Part shown: positions 1-8,595 of the stretch, piece after piece | Layout: each line of letters begins with the position of its first letter | How positions within the stretch are numbered: the stretch's first letter is position 1 | Source: RBC074 sp964470555 | GTDB lineage: Bacteria > Acidobacteriota > Blastocatellia > RBC074 | Assembly: GCA_964470555.1 (NCBI GenBank) | Contig: CAYYDG010000036.1 | Coordinates: 11,780-75,779 of the forward strand | Direction of reading: 5' to 3' | Length of the DNA stretch: 64,000 nucleotides | Program-made: the position numbers and the translations under genes | The notes under the pieces: model-generated | What the model was told of the DNA's origin: nothing | Database searches by the model: none | What the model saw: only the letters and a program-made list of their open reading frames with translations

Positions 1-548
1 AACGCCACTGAATCGTAACCTTGCGCCAGCGGGTACAGCAGTTCGTGCAAGCTGATCGGCACTCCGGCGGCCAGTCGTTTGGAAAAATCGTCGCGTTCCA
101 GAATCTGCGCCAATGTGACTTTGGCCGTCAGTCGGACGAAGTCTTCCGGTTTGAAGGCGTTCAGCCAGTTCGCGTTGAATTCAATGATCGTTTTGTCCGG
201 GTCGAGCAGTTTGAAAATTTGTGCCTTGTACGTTTCGGCGTTTGCCAGAATCTGTTCGCGGGTGAGCGGCGGACGTGTCGTGTTGCGTCCGGTCGGATCG
301 CCGATCATGCCCGTGAAATCGCCGATCAGAAAAATCACGTCGTGGCCGAGTTGCTGAAACGCCTTCATTTTGCGAATGACGACCGAATGGCCTAGATGAA
401 TATCCGGCGCGGTCGGGTCGGCTCCGAGTTTGACGCGCAACGGTCGTCCGGTCGCTGCGGATTGCTCCAGCTTCTTTTTCAACTCTTCGGCGGGGATCAC
501 GTCCACACAGCCTTTGGTCAGAAATGCTACTTGTTCGTCTATTGTCAT
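1..548 (-). CDS. tyrS: Tyrosyl-tRNA synthetase, N-terminal part (cut by window edge)
   Basis: Reverse-strand translation from the ATG at 548 gives an uninterrupted frame running off the left edge (about 182 codons). It begins MTIDEQVAFLTKG and carries the class I synthetase signature LGADPTAPDIHLGHS, with HLGH as the HIGH motif. This is followed by a stretch ending IGDFTGMIGDPTGR, typical of the TyrZ-like bacterial TyrRS branch. The enzyme attaches tyrosine to tRNA-Tyr in the cytoplasm. The KMSKS loop and S4-like RNA-binding end would lie outside the window. No strong ribosome binding site is seen, but the start matches the family N-terminus. Identification is secure; only completeness is unknown. 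Confidence 0.93.
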   Translation of the reverse strand, partial: MTIDEQVAFLTKGCVDVIPAEELKKKLEQSAATGRPLRVKLGADPTAPDIHLGHSVVIRKMKAFQQLGHDVIFLIGDFTGMIGDPTGRNTTRPPLTREQILANAETYKAQIFKLLDPDKTIIEFNANWLNAFKPEDFVRLTAKVTLAQILERDDFSKRLAAGVPISLHELLYPLAQGYDSVA

Positions 549-554
549 AATTCA

Positions 555-589
555 ACAGTAGACAGTAGATAGTAGACAGTAGACAGTAG
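555..589. repeat. Heptamer tandem repeat (5 x ACAGTAG)
   Basis: Five consecutive 7-bp units of ACAGTAG (third unit ATAGTAG) lie just upstream of tyrS, between it and the YcxB-like gene. Partial reverse-complement units (tactgt, ctactgt) follow to about 626, so the tract can fold back. The same heptamer occurs reversed at 48136-48156. Confidence 0.85.
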
Positions 590-619
590 TTGTGTTTCCT
601 GCTGTTTACTGTTGACTGG

Positions 620-1111
620 CTACTGTGTTTTCAGATTTTCTATCGCCAGTGAGCGAAATTGAGAGAACAGGGTTTCATCGGCAAACGCGCGTTTCGGCAA
701 CAGGTTGAACGAGTCGTTACCATAAACCATCAACAATCCATTCGGGCTTTCCATCACGCTCTGGTAATACTTCCAATCCAGATTGGATTCGATGACGCCC
801 ATGCGGAAATACACGCCGTTTTCGCTGAACGACACTTCGTGTTCGGTTTCGTAAAGCGGTTCGCGTCGCCATTTGCGTTTCGACGACCAGCGTCGCGCAT
901 GCGGAGAAAGAATCATCACCGCCACGCCAATCACCAAAGCCAGAATGGCAAAGACGCTCATCCCTTCGATAAACAGCAAAATCAACCCGATCAGCAGAAA
1001 TGCTGCGCCCGCCCGCCATTCGGGAGCGACGGTTTGTCGGTTGCGCCGAAAAAATTCCTGCGCCGCGAAATACTCTTCCCACTGCAAAAAGAAATGAATG
1101 CTTTGAGCCAT
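620..1111 (-). CDS. YcxB-like membrane protein
   Basis: This is a 163-residue protein. The ATG at 1111 is chosen because GAAAGGGG precedes it at normal spacing; the frame is open further upstream but without a binding site. About 35 N-terminal residues are followed by two adjacent hydrophobic segments (roughly residues 33-70, AGAAFLLIGLILLFIEG onward). The basic soluble C-terminal half contains EVSFSENGVYF and LLPKRAF, which resembles the YcxB-like C-terminal domain. A second protein of the same plan is at 56685-57182. No enzymatic role is known for the family. It lies alone between tyrS and a secreted protein, both on the same strand. Confidence 0.7.
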   Translation of the reverse strand: MAQSIHFFLQWEEYFAAQEFFRRNRQTVAPEWRAGAAFLLIGLILLFIEGMSVFAILALVIGVAVMILSPHARRWSSKRKWRREPLYETEHEVSFSENGVYFRMGVIESNLDWKYYQSVMESPNGLLMVYGNDSFNLLPKRAFADETLFSQFRSLAIENLKTQ

Positions 1112-1387
1112 ACAAACCCCTTTCTTACGGAAGTCGCGCATTCTGCCATCTGATCCACAATTTGCCAATTCGCTGTTTCAGTCAACCATTCAAGTAGTCC
1201 ACAAAAAGTTTTTAGACAACAGAAGCTGCTCATCCGAACTTTCGCAAAGGAGTTCTGGCAAACTCAGATTGGAAACGAGTGCGGAAACTGTTTGACACAG
1301 CAGGATGGTGCGCGTTTGAGCGGCTGACCTGGCTGATAGCTGCCAGCCCAGTAGATTTTTGGCGGGCTGTTCGAATCGAAGACGGGC

Positions 1388-2047
1388 TTACTTTCCGGGG
1401 ATCGCCTGGACTGCTCGATACTTTTTTACATCAGCGCCCGGTTCCATGAATTTCAAATCCAGACCGCCGTCCTTACGAGATTCGATTTCAAGCACGGCGG
1501 CGTGGACTCCATCAAAGTAGTGAAGCATGAAGGTCGCTCCGTCAAAGCGTCCGGCCAACGGGCCTAAATCGCCGCTCGGACGCAAAACGGTGGCAAAGGT
1601 GTCCTCGTCTTTTCGCCGGATTGTCAGGCGCAAGTTGGAATCCGGCACGTCCCAGGTTCCGGAAATATCCGGTCCTGCTTCGCCTTCGGGCGCGCACGAA
1701 CAGAACTGTGACGCGGTGAACGGGCGCATCAGGTCACCATTCCCAACTGTGCCCTTGAGCTGACCGTTCACCAGTTTCGCTTCCAACCGTGTGCCGGAAG
1801 CTCCGAACGTAAGACGCAAAGTTCCCGATTCAAAGCTGCCCTCTGTGGAAGAGACGCGGGTGTCGCCATTCACCAGAGATCCTTTGAGCGTTTTGCCGTT
1901 GGGTTCGAAATGAATTGTGAAGGGAACGTCCAGAGTGCCGTAGCCGACCTTTCCATCCCAACGCCCGTCCAACTCTTGCGCCCATCCGCAAACCACGGCC
2001 AGCGAAATCATCGCCAGCAGATTTAGAATCCTGATGCTTATCTTCAA
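1388..2047 (-). CDS. Secreted beta-rich protein of unknown function
   Basis: This 219-residue protein has a signal peptide (MKISIRILNLLAMISLAVVC, cleavage near WAQ). Two similar beta-rich halves follow, beginning LDGRWDGKV and ISGTWDVPD. Phrases such as PFTIHFEPNGKTLKGSLVNG recall the beta domain that precedes thioredoxin folds in some acidobacterial and Bacteroidetes TlpA-like proteins, but no thioredoxin CxxC follows. It is the last gene of the leftward hemicellulose cluster, 69 bases after the GH51 gene. The two halves may be an internal duplication. Function is not assigned. Confidence 0.6.
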   Translation of the reverse strand: MKISIRILNLLAMISLAVVCGWAQELDGRWDGKVGYGTLDVPFTIHFEPNGKTLKGSLVNGDTRVSSTEGSFESGTLRLTFGASGTRLEAKLVNGQLKGTVGNGDLMRPFTASQFCSCAPEGEAGPDISGTWDVPDSNLRLTIRRKDEDTFATVLRPSGDLGPLAGRFDGATFMLHYFDGVHAAVLEIESRKDGGLDLKFMEPGADVKKYRAVQAIPGK

Positions 2048-2116
2048 CTATAAATCCTCAGATCGTTTATTGGCGCGACACGAAGTCGCAAGAATGCGTC
2101 CGTCCAACAGCTCGTT

Positions 2117-3679
2117 TTACTTCAAACGCAACTTCAAAATCGTCAGCGAATGTGCTGGGAAAGTGTAAGTGAAGCCGTTGTTTTCAATCGTCGCGGTGAT
2201 GTTGCGCGTAACGGGGCGGACTTTCTTGTCATCGCCGAAGGTGTGCGTCACTTTCAGGTCGGGATGGTTCAATTCCCAAACGCCGACGGCGTTGGTCAAC
2301 TGGCCTTCCTGATTTTCGATGCGCGTTGTCAGGTCTTTGTCTTTACTGCGGTTGAGCACGTTGACGTAAAGCGTCTTTTCCGCCGCGTTGTACGTCGTCG
2401 AAACATCCAGGTATTTCAGCGGCGCGCGATTGCCAATTTTGTACGTCGGCGCAGAGACATGCACATCCAGCGATTGATTGTTTTTCTGTTTGGTGAATTC
2501 GACCAGCGGAAAATAGATCGTCTGCAAAAACAGCCCTTGTTTGTTGGTCGTGATCGGCGCAATGACGTTGACCATCTGCGCCAGGTTGGCCATTTTGACG
2601 ATGTCGGCGCGGCGGAAAAACGAATTGAAAAACATGCCCATGGCCAGCGCGTCTTCGAAGTTGTAGACCTCTTCGAGTTTCTTTTCGTTGAAGGCGCGAT
2701 ACCAGACGTTCCATTCGTCGTAGGCAATGTAAATCGGACGCGGATTCTGCTGACGGTTTTGAGCTTCCTTGATCTGGGCCGCCGTGACGTTGATGTAATT
2801 ATCAATCGTCTGCGACCACGCCATGAACTTTTCGAAATCGTTGTCGCGGTTGTTGATGTAACTGTGAATGGCGATGTAATCAGCCTGATTCCGCAATGTT
2901 TCCAGCACGGTACGATTCCAGTGCATCCAGTCAGCCGTCGGTCCGTAATTGCTGGAACCGCAGGCAATCAACTTGATGCTTGGATCGGTCGAGCGCATGG
3001 CTTTGGCGGCTTCGAGCGCGAATTTTGAATACTCTTCGGCGTTTTTGTGACCGAGTTGCCAGGGGCCGTCAATTTCGTTGCCCAGCGCCCAGTATTTCAC
3101 GTTGTAAGGTTTGTCGCGTCCGTTCTTACGGCGCTGTTCCGCCCAGTAGGTGTTTTTCGATTCGTTGCAGTATTCGACCCAATGTCGGGCTTCATCAATC
3201 GTACCCAAGCCCAGATTGACGCAGATGTAAGGTTCCGCGCCGATCATCTCGCAGTACTTCAAAAACTCATCCGTGCCGAACCGATTGCTTTCCAAATCGT
3301 CCCACGCCAGGTCTTTGCGCATCGGACGCAGGTCCTTCGGTCCTATGCCGTCTTTCCAGTTGTAACCCGACGCAAAATTGCCGCCCGGCCAGCGCAGAAT
3401 CGTCACGTCCAGTTGTTTGACTACATCCATCACGTCCTTGCGGTAACCGTTGGCGTCTGACAGTGGACTGCCTTCTTCGTAAATGCCGCCGTAAATCATC
3501 CGTCCCAGATGCTCGGCGAAATTGCCGAACAGATGCGGATGGATTTCGCCGATGGTGCGGTCAGTGTCTATTTTGATGCGGGCTTGCGGCGCCTGGCCTT
3601 CGACAGTAGGCAAACTTCCGAATAACAGACAAGCGGCAATAATGGAGGCGGTGAACAAAGATTTCGTAACGGGTCGCAT
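2117..3679 (-). CDS. GH51 alpha-L-arabinofuranosidase, secreted
   Basis: This 520-residue protein has an N-terminal signal peptide (about residues 1-28, ending near VEGQA). The family 51 (beta/alpha)8 barrel opens with IGEIHPHLFGNFAEHLGR and has LRWPGGNFASGYNW. The acid/base Glu is in WALGNEIDG and the nucleophile Glu in AYDEWNVWYR. The last ~150 residues form the usual C-terminal beta domain. The enzyme removes arabinose side chains from arabinoxylan or arabinan. The full catalytic set is present, so it should be active. It follows the GH43 gene by 46 bases on the same strand, suggesting one transcript for arabinoxylan breakdown in the periplasm or outside the cell. Confidence 0.93.
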   Translation of the reverse strand: MRPVTKSLFTASIIAACLLFGSLPTVEGQAPQARIKIDTDRTIGEIHPHLFGNFAEHLGRMIYGGIYEEGSPLSDANGYRKDVMDVVKQLDVTILRWPGGNFASGYNWKDGIGPKDLRPMRKDLAWDDLESNRFGTDEFLKYCEMIGAEPYICVNLGLGTIDEARHWVEYCNESKNTYWAEQRRKNGRDKPYNVKYWALGNEIDGPWQLGHKNAEEYSKFALEAAKAMRSTDPSIKLIACGSSNYGPTADWMHWNRTVLETLRNQADYIAIHSYINNRDNDFEKFMAWSQTIDNYINVTAAQIKEAQNRQQNPRPIYIAYDEWNVWYRAFNEKKLEEVYNFEDALAMGMFFNSFFRRADIVKMANLAQMVNVIAPITTNKQGLFLQTIYFPLVEFTKQKNNQSLDVHVSAPTYKIGNRAPLKYLDVSTTYNAAEKTLYVNVLNRSKDKDLTTRIENQEGQLTNAVGVWELNHPDLKVTHTFGDDKKVRPVTRNITATIENNGFTYTFPAHSLTILKLRLK

Positions 3680-3725
3680 GGAAATTCTCCTGAATTGGTA
3701 AATGTTGACGAGTACTTCTCGCAGG

Positions 3726-5765
3726 TTATTTTACTGCCAATGCCCAAATGAAGCGCACGCCGTCGCTGCCATCAGGCAGCGGACCGGGGCTGTCGCACAA
3801 GACAGTTTGCGTTTTGGGATCAATGCGCAGGAAGCGATTGGTCACGAGTGACATCAGGACTAATTCGCCCGTCGGCGTTTCGATCCACTGAAAACTTTGT
3901 GCGGTGGCTGGTTTCGTTGATTGCAAAGTGACGCGCCCTTCGCTGTCAACGCTGACGAAGGTCTTATCGGACTTGAGCGCCACTCGTCCCAGCTTCATGT
4001 CTACAACGGTAAAAGCCGCAGGCGCAGCAACCGTCAGCGCATTTGCTTGCACGGCCAGGCCAGTAGTTTTCTGAAACGAGGTCAAATGAATTTGTTTGCC
4101 GTAAGGGATCGGGCGCATCAATCCGCGCTGATGCGGTTCGTGAACGGCGATGCTGTCGAAATCCGCTGCGCCGCCTTGTTGGCCTGTGCTGTTGTAGGCA
4201 AACAGCGAGTAACGAATTCCCTGAAATGTCGTCAATTGATAGACCATCTCGAACGGAGCGCCGAGCGAGGTGAAACGTTTGCCGTCGAGCGAATAACTGA
4301 ACTGCGCCGCTTCGGTCAGAAAGTCGCAATCCGCTTTCAGCCAGATCGTATTGCCTGTCATTGCGGCGCGTTCGGTTTTGCCGGTGTGCTCGTTGAATTG
4401 CGCGATGGAGAATCTTTGTTCGTCGCGCTCAATGCCAATCCAGGCATAAGGCTTGTTCGATAACGCGAGTCCCGCGACATCGCCGGATTGTAAGCTTGTC
4501 ACATCGAGTTTGACGACGGGCGATGACTTTGGGCCGATGGCGCGTTGGGTCAGTGTGTTGCGTGCTTCCCAAAAATTCTTGGCGGGCATTGTGTGGATTC
4601 GCAAAAATCCTTTGCGTTCGGTCAGCGACCATTTGTCGTCAACGGGCACGTGATTCCACTGCCAGATCGGTTTAAGTTTCGTCGCCGTGAAATCATCGTT
4701 GTGATCGTAAGGCACCGCCGGTTTGTCGTTGTAACCTGTATTCGGTTTGACCCACGTGCGCGGCGTGCGTTTCAAATTGCCCGGCAAACCGAAATACGGC
4801 CAGCCGTCCTGCCACGTAATCGGCGACAGACAAGTCAGGCGTCCGACGGAGTTGTAATCCATCATCGAAAAGCCCCACCACTCGCCTTTCGCCGTTTGAA
4901 TGATTCCGCCTTGATGCAAAGACATTCTGCCGCGCGCCGCCGGATTGGCAGGCGTAATCTTGCCATCGCGTGTCAGTCCTTTGCCTTTCATCAGACCGAA
5001 ATCTTCGTCAATGCTGATGGCCTGGTTGTATTCGTAAGGCCCTTCAGGCCGGTCGGCGCGGGCTGCAGGCATACGCATAGCGCCCATGTACCACGCGCTG
5101 ATGATCAGGTACTTGCCGTTGATTTTGTAAAAGTGCGCGCCTTCGCCGATGCCGGAGCCTTTGGGAATAATCAGGCGCTCCGTGCCGGGCACAAGGTCAG
5201 TGAGGTCACGATTGAGTTGCGCCAGTCGAATGCCTTCGTAGCCCCACACCACCCAGACTTTGCCATCATCATCAAATAGCACTGATAAATCGTGCAACGA
5301 AACTTTCATCGGTGTGCGCGTCCACGGACCTGCGGGATTGGTCGCGGTGAATTTCTGCGTCGTCTGACCGTTGACGTTGCTGAAGATGTAATACGTGCCG
5401 TTGTGATAGCGAAACGACGGCGCCCAGATTCCGCGGCCATAAATGTTCTTGCCTTCTTCCAAACGAAACGCCGGCCCCAAATCCAGCTTGTCCATCGCGT
5501 AGGCCAGGAACTCCCAGTTGACCAGATCGCGCGAGCGCAGAATCGGCAAGCCCGGCATCGAATGCATGGTTGTCCCGGTCAGGTAAAAGTATTCGCCGAC
5601 GCGAATCATGTCGGGGTCGGAAAACTCTTCGTAAAACAGCGGATTGGTGAACGTGCCGTTGCCGTTGTCGGCTGTCCACGTGGCGCGTTGTGCTTGCGCG
5701 TTTGTATACACAAGCACGGTCAGCGCCACGAAAATTCCCAACTTGAAGATGCTCTTGATCGGCAT
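3726..5765 (-). CDS. GH43 beta-xylosidase / arabinofuranosidase, secreted
   Basis: This 679-residue protein has a signal peptide (MPIKSIFKLGIFVALTVLVY, cleavage after AQA). The five-bladed GH43 domain has the general base Asp in EEFSDPDMIRVG, the pKa-modulating Asp in VLFDDDGKVWVVWG, and the acid Glu in GIGEGAHFYK. A concanavalin-like beta domain follows at about 360-540, with a further C-terminal beta region of ~130 residues. Family members cleave xylosyl or arabinosyl ends of xylans; which one cannot be read from sequence alone. It starts 15 bases after an esterase gene, in a clear co-directional cluster with GH51. Confidence 0.9.
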   Translation of the reverse strand: MPIKSIFKLGIFVALTVLVYTNAQAQRATWTADNGNGTFTNPLFYEEFSDPDMIRVGEYFYLTGTTMHSMPGLPILRSRDLVNWEFLAYAMDKLDLGPAFRLEEGKNIYGRGIWAPSFRYHNGTYYIFSNVNGQTTQKFTATNPAGPWTRTPMKVSLHDLSVLFDDDGKVWVVWGYEGIRLAQLNRDLTDLVPGTERLIIPKGSGIGEGAHFYKINGKYLIISAWYMGAMRMPAARADRPEGPYEYNQAISIDEDFGLMKGKGLTRDGKITPANPAARGRMSLHQGGIIQTAKGEWWGFSMMDYNSVGRLTCLSPITWQDGWPYFGLPGNLKRTPRTWVKPNTGYNDKPAVPYDHNDDFTATKLKPIWQWNHVPVDDKWSLTERKGFLRIHTMPAKNFWEARNTLTQRAIGPKSSPVVKLDVTSLQSGDVAGLALSNKPYAWIGIERDEQRFSIAQFNEHTGKTERAAMTGNTIWLKADCDFLTEAAQFSYSLDGKRFTSLGAPFEMVYQLTTFQGIRYSLFAYNSTGQQGGAADFDSIAVHEPHQRGLMRPIPYGKQIHLTSFQKTTGLAVQANALTVAAPAAFTVVDMKLGRVALKSDKTFVSVDSEGRVTLQSTKPATAQSFQWIETPTGELVLMSLVTNRFLRIDPKTQTVLCDSPGPLPDGSDGVRFIWALAVK

Positions 5766-5780
5766 GGTTGAGAAGCTTCC

Positions 5781-6977
5781 CTATTTTTGAAACAGCCTTG
5801 GGGCGAATCCGTGCAAATCGCGCCGCCACGTTTGCCATTCGTGATCCGTGCCCGGCGATTCGTAAAAGACGTGCTGAATCTTTGCTTCGGTCAAGGCGTC
5901 GTGCAGCCGGTGGATGCTGGCGCGCATGCGTTCCGGTTCGGCAGTGCCGATACTCAACCAAAGCAATTTGACTTTTTTGGCGAAGGCCGCCGGATCGGCA
6001 AACACGCCGTTGTAATCGGTTTTGGGATTCATCTTTTGATCGCCCGAAAGAAAACCGGCTGCGCCGCTGAATCCGCCAATGTGCGAAAACAGATCGAGAT
6101 GTTTGAGCGTAATTTGATAGGTTTGCATCCCGCCCATCGAAAGCCCCGCCATCGCGCGGTTTTCGCGGTTCGCCAGCGTGCGGTAGGTCTTGTCAACAAA
6201 CGGAATCAAGACTTGCGTCAGGTCGTCTTCAAACGCTGAAAACATTTCCTGCATTGCTTTCATTCGATCAGGCGAATTGCCCGGAGGGCCGGTCACGGCG
6301 GGCGCAGGTTGTCCGGCGCGTTTCGCATAACCGTAAGCCATCACAATAATCATCGGCTTGGCTTTTCCTTCGGCAATCAGGTTGTCGAGAATGATGTTGG
6401 CACGCCCCTGACGAATCCAGCCGGTTTCGTCTTCGCCGCCGCCATGTTGCAAATACAGCACAGGAAAGCGTTGTTTGGTTTGCGTTTCATACGTCGGCGG
6501 CAAATAAACCATCGCATGCCGCCAGGTTCCCGTGACTTTGGAGTTGTACCAAACTTCGCGCACCTGACCGTGCGGTACGTCTTTCATCGTGTAAAAGGTC
6601 GTGCCGGGTTCAGGCACTTCGACGGCACTGGCGTATTTGCTGCCGCCGAAAAAAGCCTGGCTACCAGTGTCAGTGGCCTCTGCGCCGTCCACGACAAAGT
6701 TGTAATAATGCAAACCGGGAACCATCGGCGGAGTCGTGAATGTCCAGAATCCATCGGCCTGTTTGGTCATTTCGGCTTTGGGACCGCTCCAGAAATTGAT
6801 TCTGACTTTGGTGGCCTCGGTGGCTTTGATGCGCAACTGCACGCGGCCCTGACTGTCAACTTTGGGGTACTCCGCCCCCCAGACGTTCGTCGTAGCGGGT
6901 TTGAAATCTCCTGCGTCTTGCGCAAAGACGGGCGCCAGCACTAAGGCCAGAACGAACAACACATTTTTTATTTTCAT
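5781..6977 (-). CDS. Secreted esterase with N-terminal E-set/CBM48-like domain
   Basis: This 398-residue protein has a signal peptide (MKIKNVLFVLALVLAPVFAQ). An early-set beta sandwich of the CBM48 type (about 30-120, PGLHYYNFVVDG) is followed by an alpha/beta hydrolase of the esterase D / feruloyl esterase kind. LYLQHGGGEDETGW forms the oxyanion region, GLSMGGMQ holds the nucleophile Ser, and DHEWQTWR holds the catalytic His. Such enzymes remove feruloyl or acetyl groups from xylan. Its place directly before GH43 supports a debranching role. The exact ester is not determined. Confidence 0.87.
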   Translation of the reverse strand: MKIKNVLFVLALVLAPVFAQDAGDFKPATTNVWGAEYPKVDSQGRVQLRIKATEATKVRINFWSGPKAEMTKQADGFWTFTTPPMVPGLHYYNFVVDGAEATDTGSQAFFGGSKYASAVEVPEPGTTFYTMKDVPHGQVREVWYNSKVTGTWRHAMVYLPPTYETQTKQRFPVLYLQHGGGEDETGWIRQGRANIILDNLIAEGKAKPMIIVMAYGYAKRAGQPAPAVTGPPGNSPDRMKAMQEMFSAFEDDLTQVLIPFVDKTYRTLANRENRAMAGLSMGGMQTYQITLKHLDLFSHIGGFSGAAGFLSGDQKMNPKTDYNGVFADPAAFAKKVKLLWLSIGTAEPERMRASIHRLHDALTEAKIQHVFYESPGTDHEWQTWRRDLHGFAPRLFQK

Positions 6978-7037
6978 AACGGTCGGCTCCTGATTGAGAT
7001 TGATCGGGTTTGCTGGAAACTCAGTTTTCGGTCGGCA

Positions 7038-8111
7038 TCATTTGCAGCTTTTCGCAAAGCAGAGATGCTTGCTGAAAAACGGCATCACGTAATTTTGAAA
7101 ACGGACGGCGACCGCGCTGGTGTGCGTGCCGGAATAAATTTCAAAGCTGTTGGCGATGCCATATTTGTCGAGCACGTTATGCAGCTTTTCCGAATCCGCT
7201 TTCAAACCATCTTTGTCGCCGACATCTATTGAAATTGCGCGATACTGCCGCAGGTTGCCGATGTATTGATCTATAAAAGCCAGCGGCGCATTGGCAGCGA
7301 ATCTTGCCATCACGTCTGGTTGCACTTCGCCATTTTTGCGCGGCAGGTCGAGATAGAGCGGAGGATTTTTTGGATTGGGCGCCCACGCGGAAGCAGCGGC
7401 AAGATTGGCGCGAGCTGGAAACGGCAATTTGGCCGAATCTTCAGCCGTCTTCACTTCCGCCAAAGTCTTTTCCATTTCCGGGTTCGTCGGGCCGGCCTGA
7501 CGCGGTGACAAGCAACACGGACTCATGATGTAAACACTGCCAAACACGTCTGCATGCTTCATGCCTATGCGCGTTGCGCCATAACCACCCATCGAATGCC
7601 CGACAAGGCCGCGACTCAGCCGGTTCGGAATCGTGCGGTAATGCGCGTCAATGTAAGCAACCACATCACGTGCAATGAAATTCTCGAAATCTCCGGTCGT
7701 CACGGAACTGGAATACATCGAACCGTTATGCACAGTTTTGGAATCCGGCAACACAACGATCATCTCTTGTGCGCCCTGGGCAAACGCGCCTTCGATGGTT
7801 TGGGGTACACGGATTTCCTTGCTCCATTGTTCCGCGCCGATGGAATATCCGTGCAAGGCATAGACGACCGGGTAACGCCGCGATTTTTGCTTTGCATAAC
7901 TTGGCGGCAGGAACACTAAAACATCCCTGTCAACGGCATTGCCTTCCAGATTGCCTTCTAACGCTGTCCCGTGAATCTTGATGCGTTCTACTTTGACAGG
8001 CTTCGCGCCGGGGACCACCGCAGGCACTTCGGTTTGCACTTGTGCGGCCAACGGAAACGCGAGCACGACCATCAGCGTCATTAGACAAACGAATTTTGTA
8101 TTCATCTTCAA
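7038..8111 (-). CDS. Secreted esterase, tributyrin-esterase/EstA-like
   Basis: This 357-residue protein has a signal peptide (MKMNTKFVCLMTLMVVLAFP, cleavage near LAAQ). The alpha/beta hydrolase fold follows: YPVVYALHGYS, the nucleophile in GLVGHSMGGYG, and the likely catalytic His in YSGTHTSAV near the C-terminus. It is the first gene of the leftward cluster of esterase, esterase, GH43, GH51 and small secreted protein, with gaps of 15-69 bases. The probable role is deacylation of hemicellulose side groups. The start is the outer ATG of MKM; an inner ATG two codons later is equally possible. A palindromic doublet (8220-8270) lies about 110-160 bases upstream. Confidence 0.85.
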   Translation of the reverse strand: MKMNTKFVCLMTLMVVLAFPLAAQVQTEVPAVVPGAKPVKVERIKIHGTALEGNLEGNAVDRDVLVFLPPSYAKQKSRRYPVVYALHGYSIGAEQWSKEIRVPQTIEGAFAQGAQEMIVVLPDSKTVHNGSMYSSSVTTGDFENFIARDVVAYIDAHYRTIPNRLSRGLVGHSMGGYGATRIGMKHADVFGSVYIMSPCCLSPRQAGPTNPEMEKTLAEVKTAEDSAKLPFPARANLAAASAWAPNPKNPPLYLDLPRKNGEVQPDVMARFAANAPLAFIDQYIGNLRQYRAISIDVGDKDGLKADSEKLHNVLDKYGIANSFEIYSGTHTSAVAVRFQNYVMPFFSKHLCFAKSCK

Positions 8112-8219
8112 CGTTTTTCTCCAGGGATTTTTCAGAAACCGCTTTGCGCGGCATTACACGGCGATGCGAGATCAAGTGTCAAGCTTTCTTCTGCATTTCG
8201 CTTCCCAGCGACTAAGTGT

Positions 8220-8270
8220 CAGAGTTCACGACATCGTGGACTGAAATCGCTCACGACATCGTGGACTCTG
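8220..8270. repeat. Palindromic doublet with 12-bp ends, possible operator or mini-element
   Basis: The 17-mer TCACGACATCGTGGACT occurs twice, at 8226-8242 and 8251-8267 (25-base period). Each copy has the small palindrome CACGA-ca-TCGTG. The outer ends CAGAGTTCACGA (8220-8231) and TCGTGGACTCTG (8259-8270) are inverted repeats with one mismatch. Position upstream of the esterase cluster would suit a repressor site, but the overall architecture would also suit a small dispersed element. Confidence 0.6.
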
Positions 8271-8385
8271 TTTTGGAAACATCATGTACAACAATCGAGC
8301 GGACAACCTCGTTGAAATCGTTTTGCCTCATCATCCAGGAATAACGCTGGAAATAACTGCAATACTGCCGAATGGGCAACCGTAA

Positions 8386-8592
8386 TTCGCCAACCGCAAC
8401 CAATTCAGATTGCCGGGTTACAGCCGCTTTGATTTGAGACTGGACAAATCATTCAAAATTGGCAGGCTGAAAATCACGCTCACAGCGAAGTTTTTGAATT
8501 TATTTGGACGACGAAACCTGCGTCAGATTCGCAACGGTTTTGAACAAACGCTACCGCTCGTGTCTTCAGGCGGGCTGAAAATGGAGTTTTGA
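8386..8592 (+). pseudogene. Remnant of a TonB-dependent receptor C-terminus
   Basis: After an in-frame TAA at 8383-8385, the frame reads FANRNQFRLPGYSRFDLRLD and ends at a TGA (8590-8592). The wording (RLPGYSRFDLRLDKSF, then KFLNLFGRRNLRQ) matches the last two beta strands of Oar-like TonB-dependent receptors, as in the full receptor at 60296-63883. No start codon, signal peptide, plug or barrel precedes it, so it is a gene remnant. It suggests that a receptor gene next to the hemicellulose genes was lost by deletion. Confidence 0.7.
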
Positions 8593-8595
8593 GAT

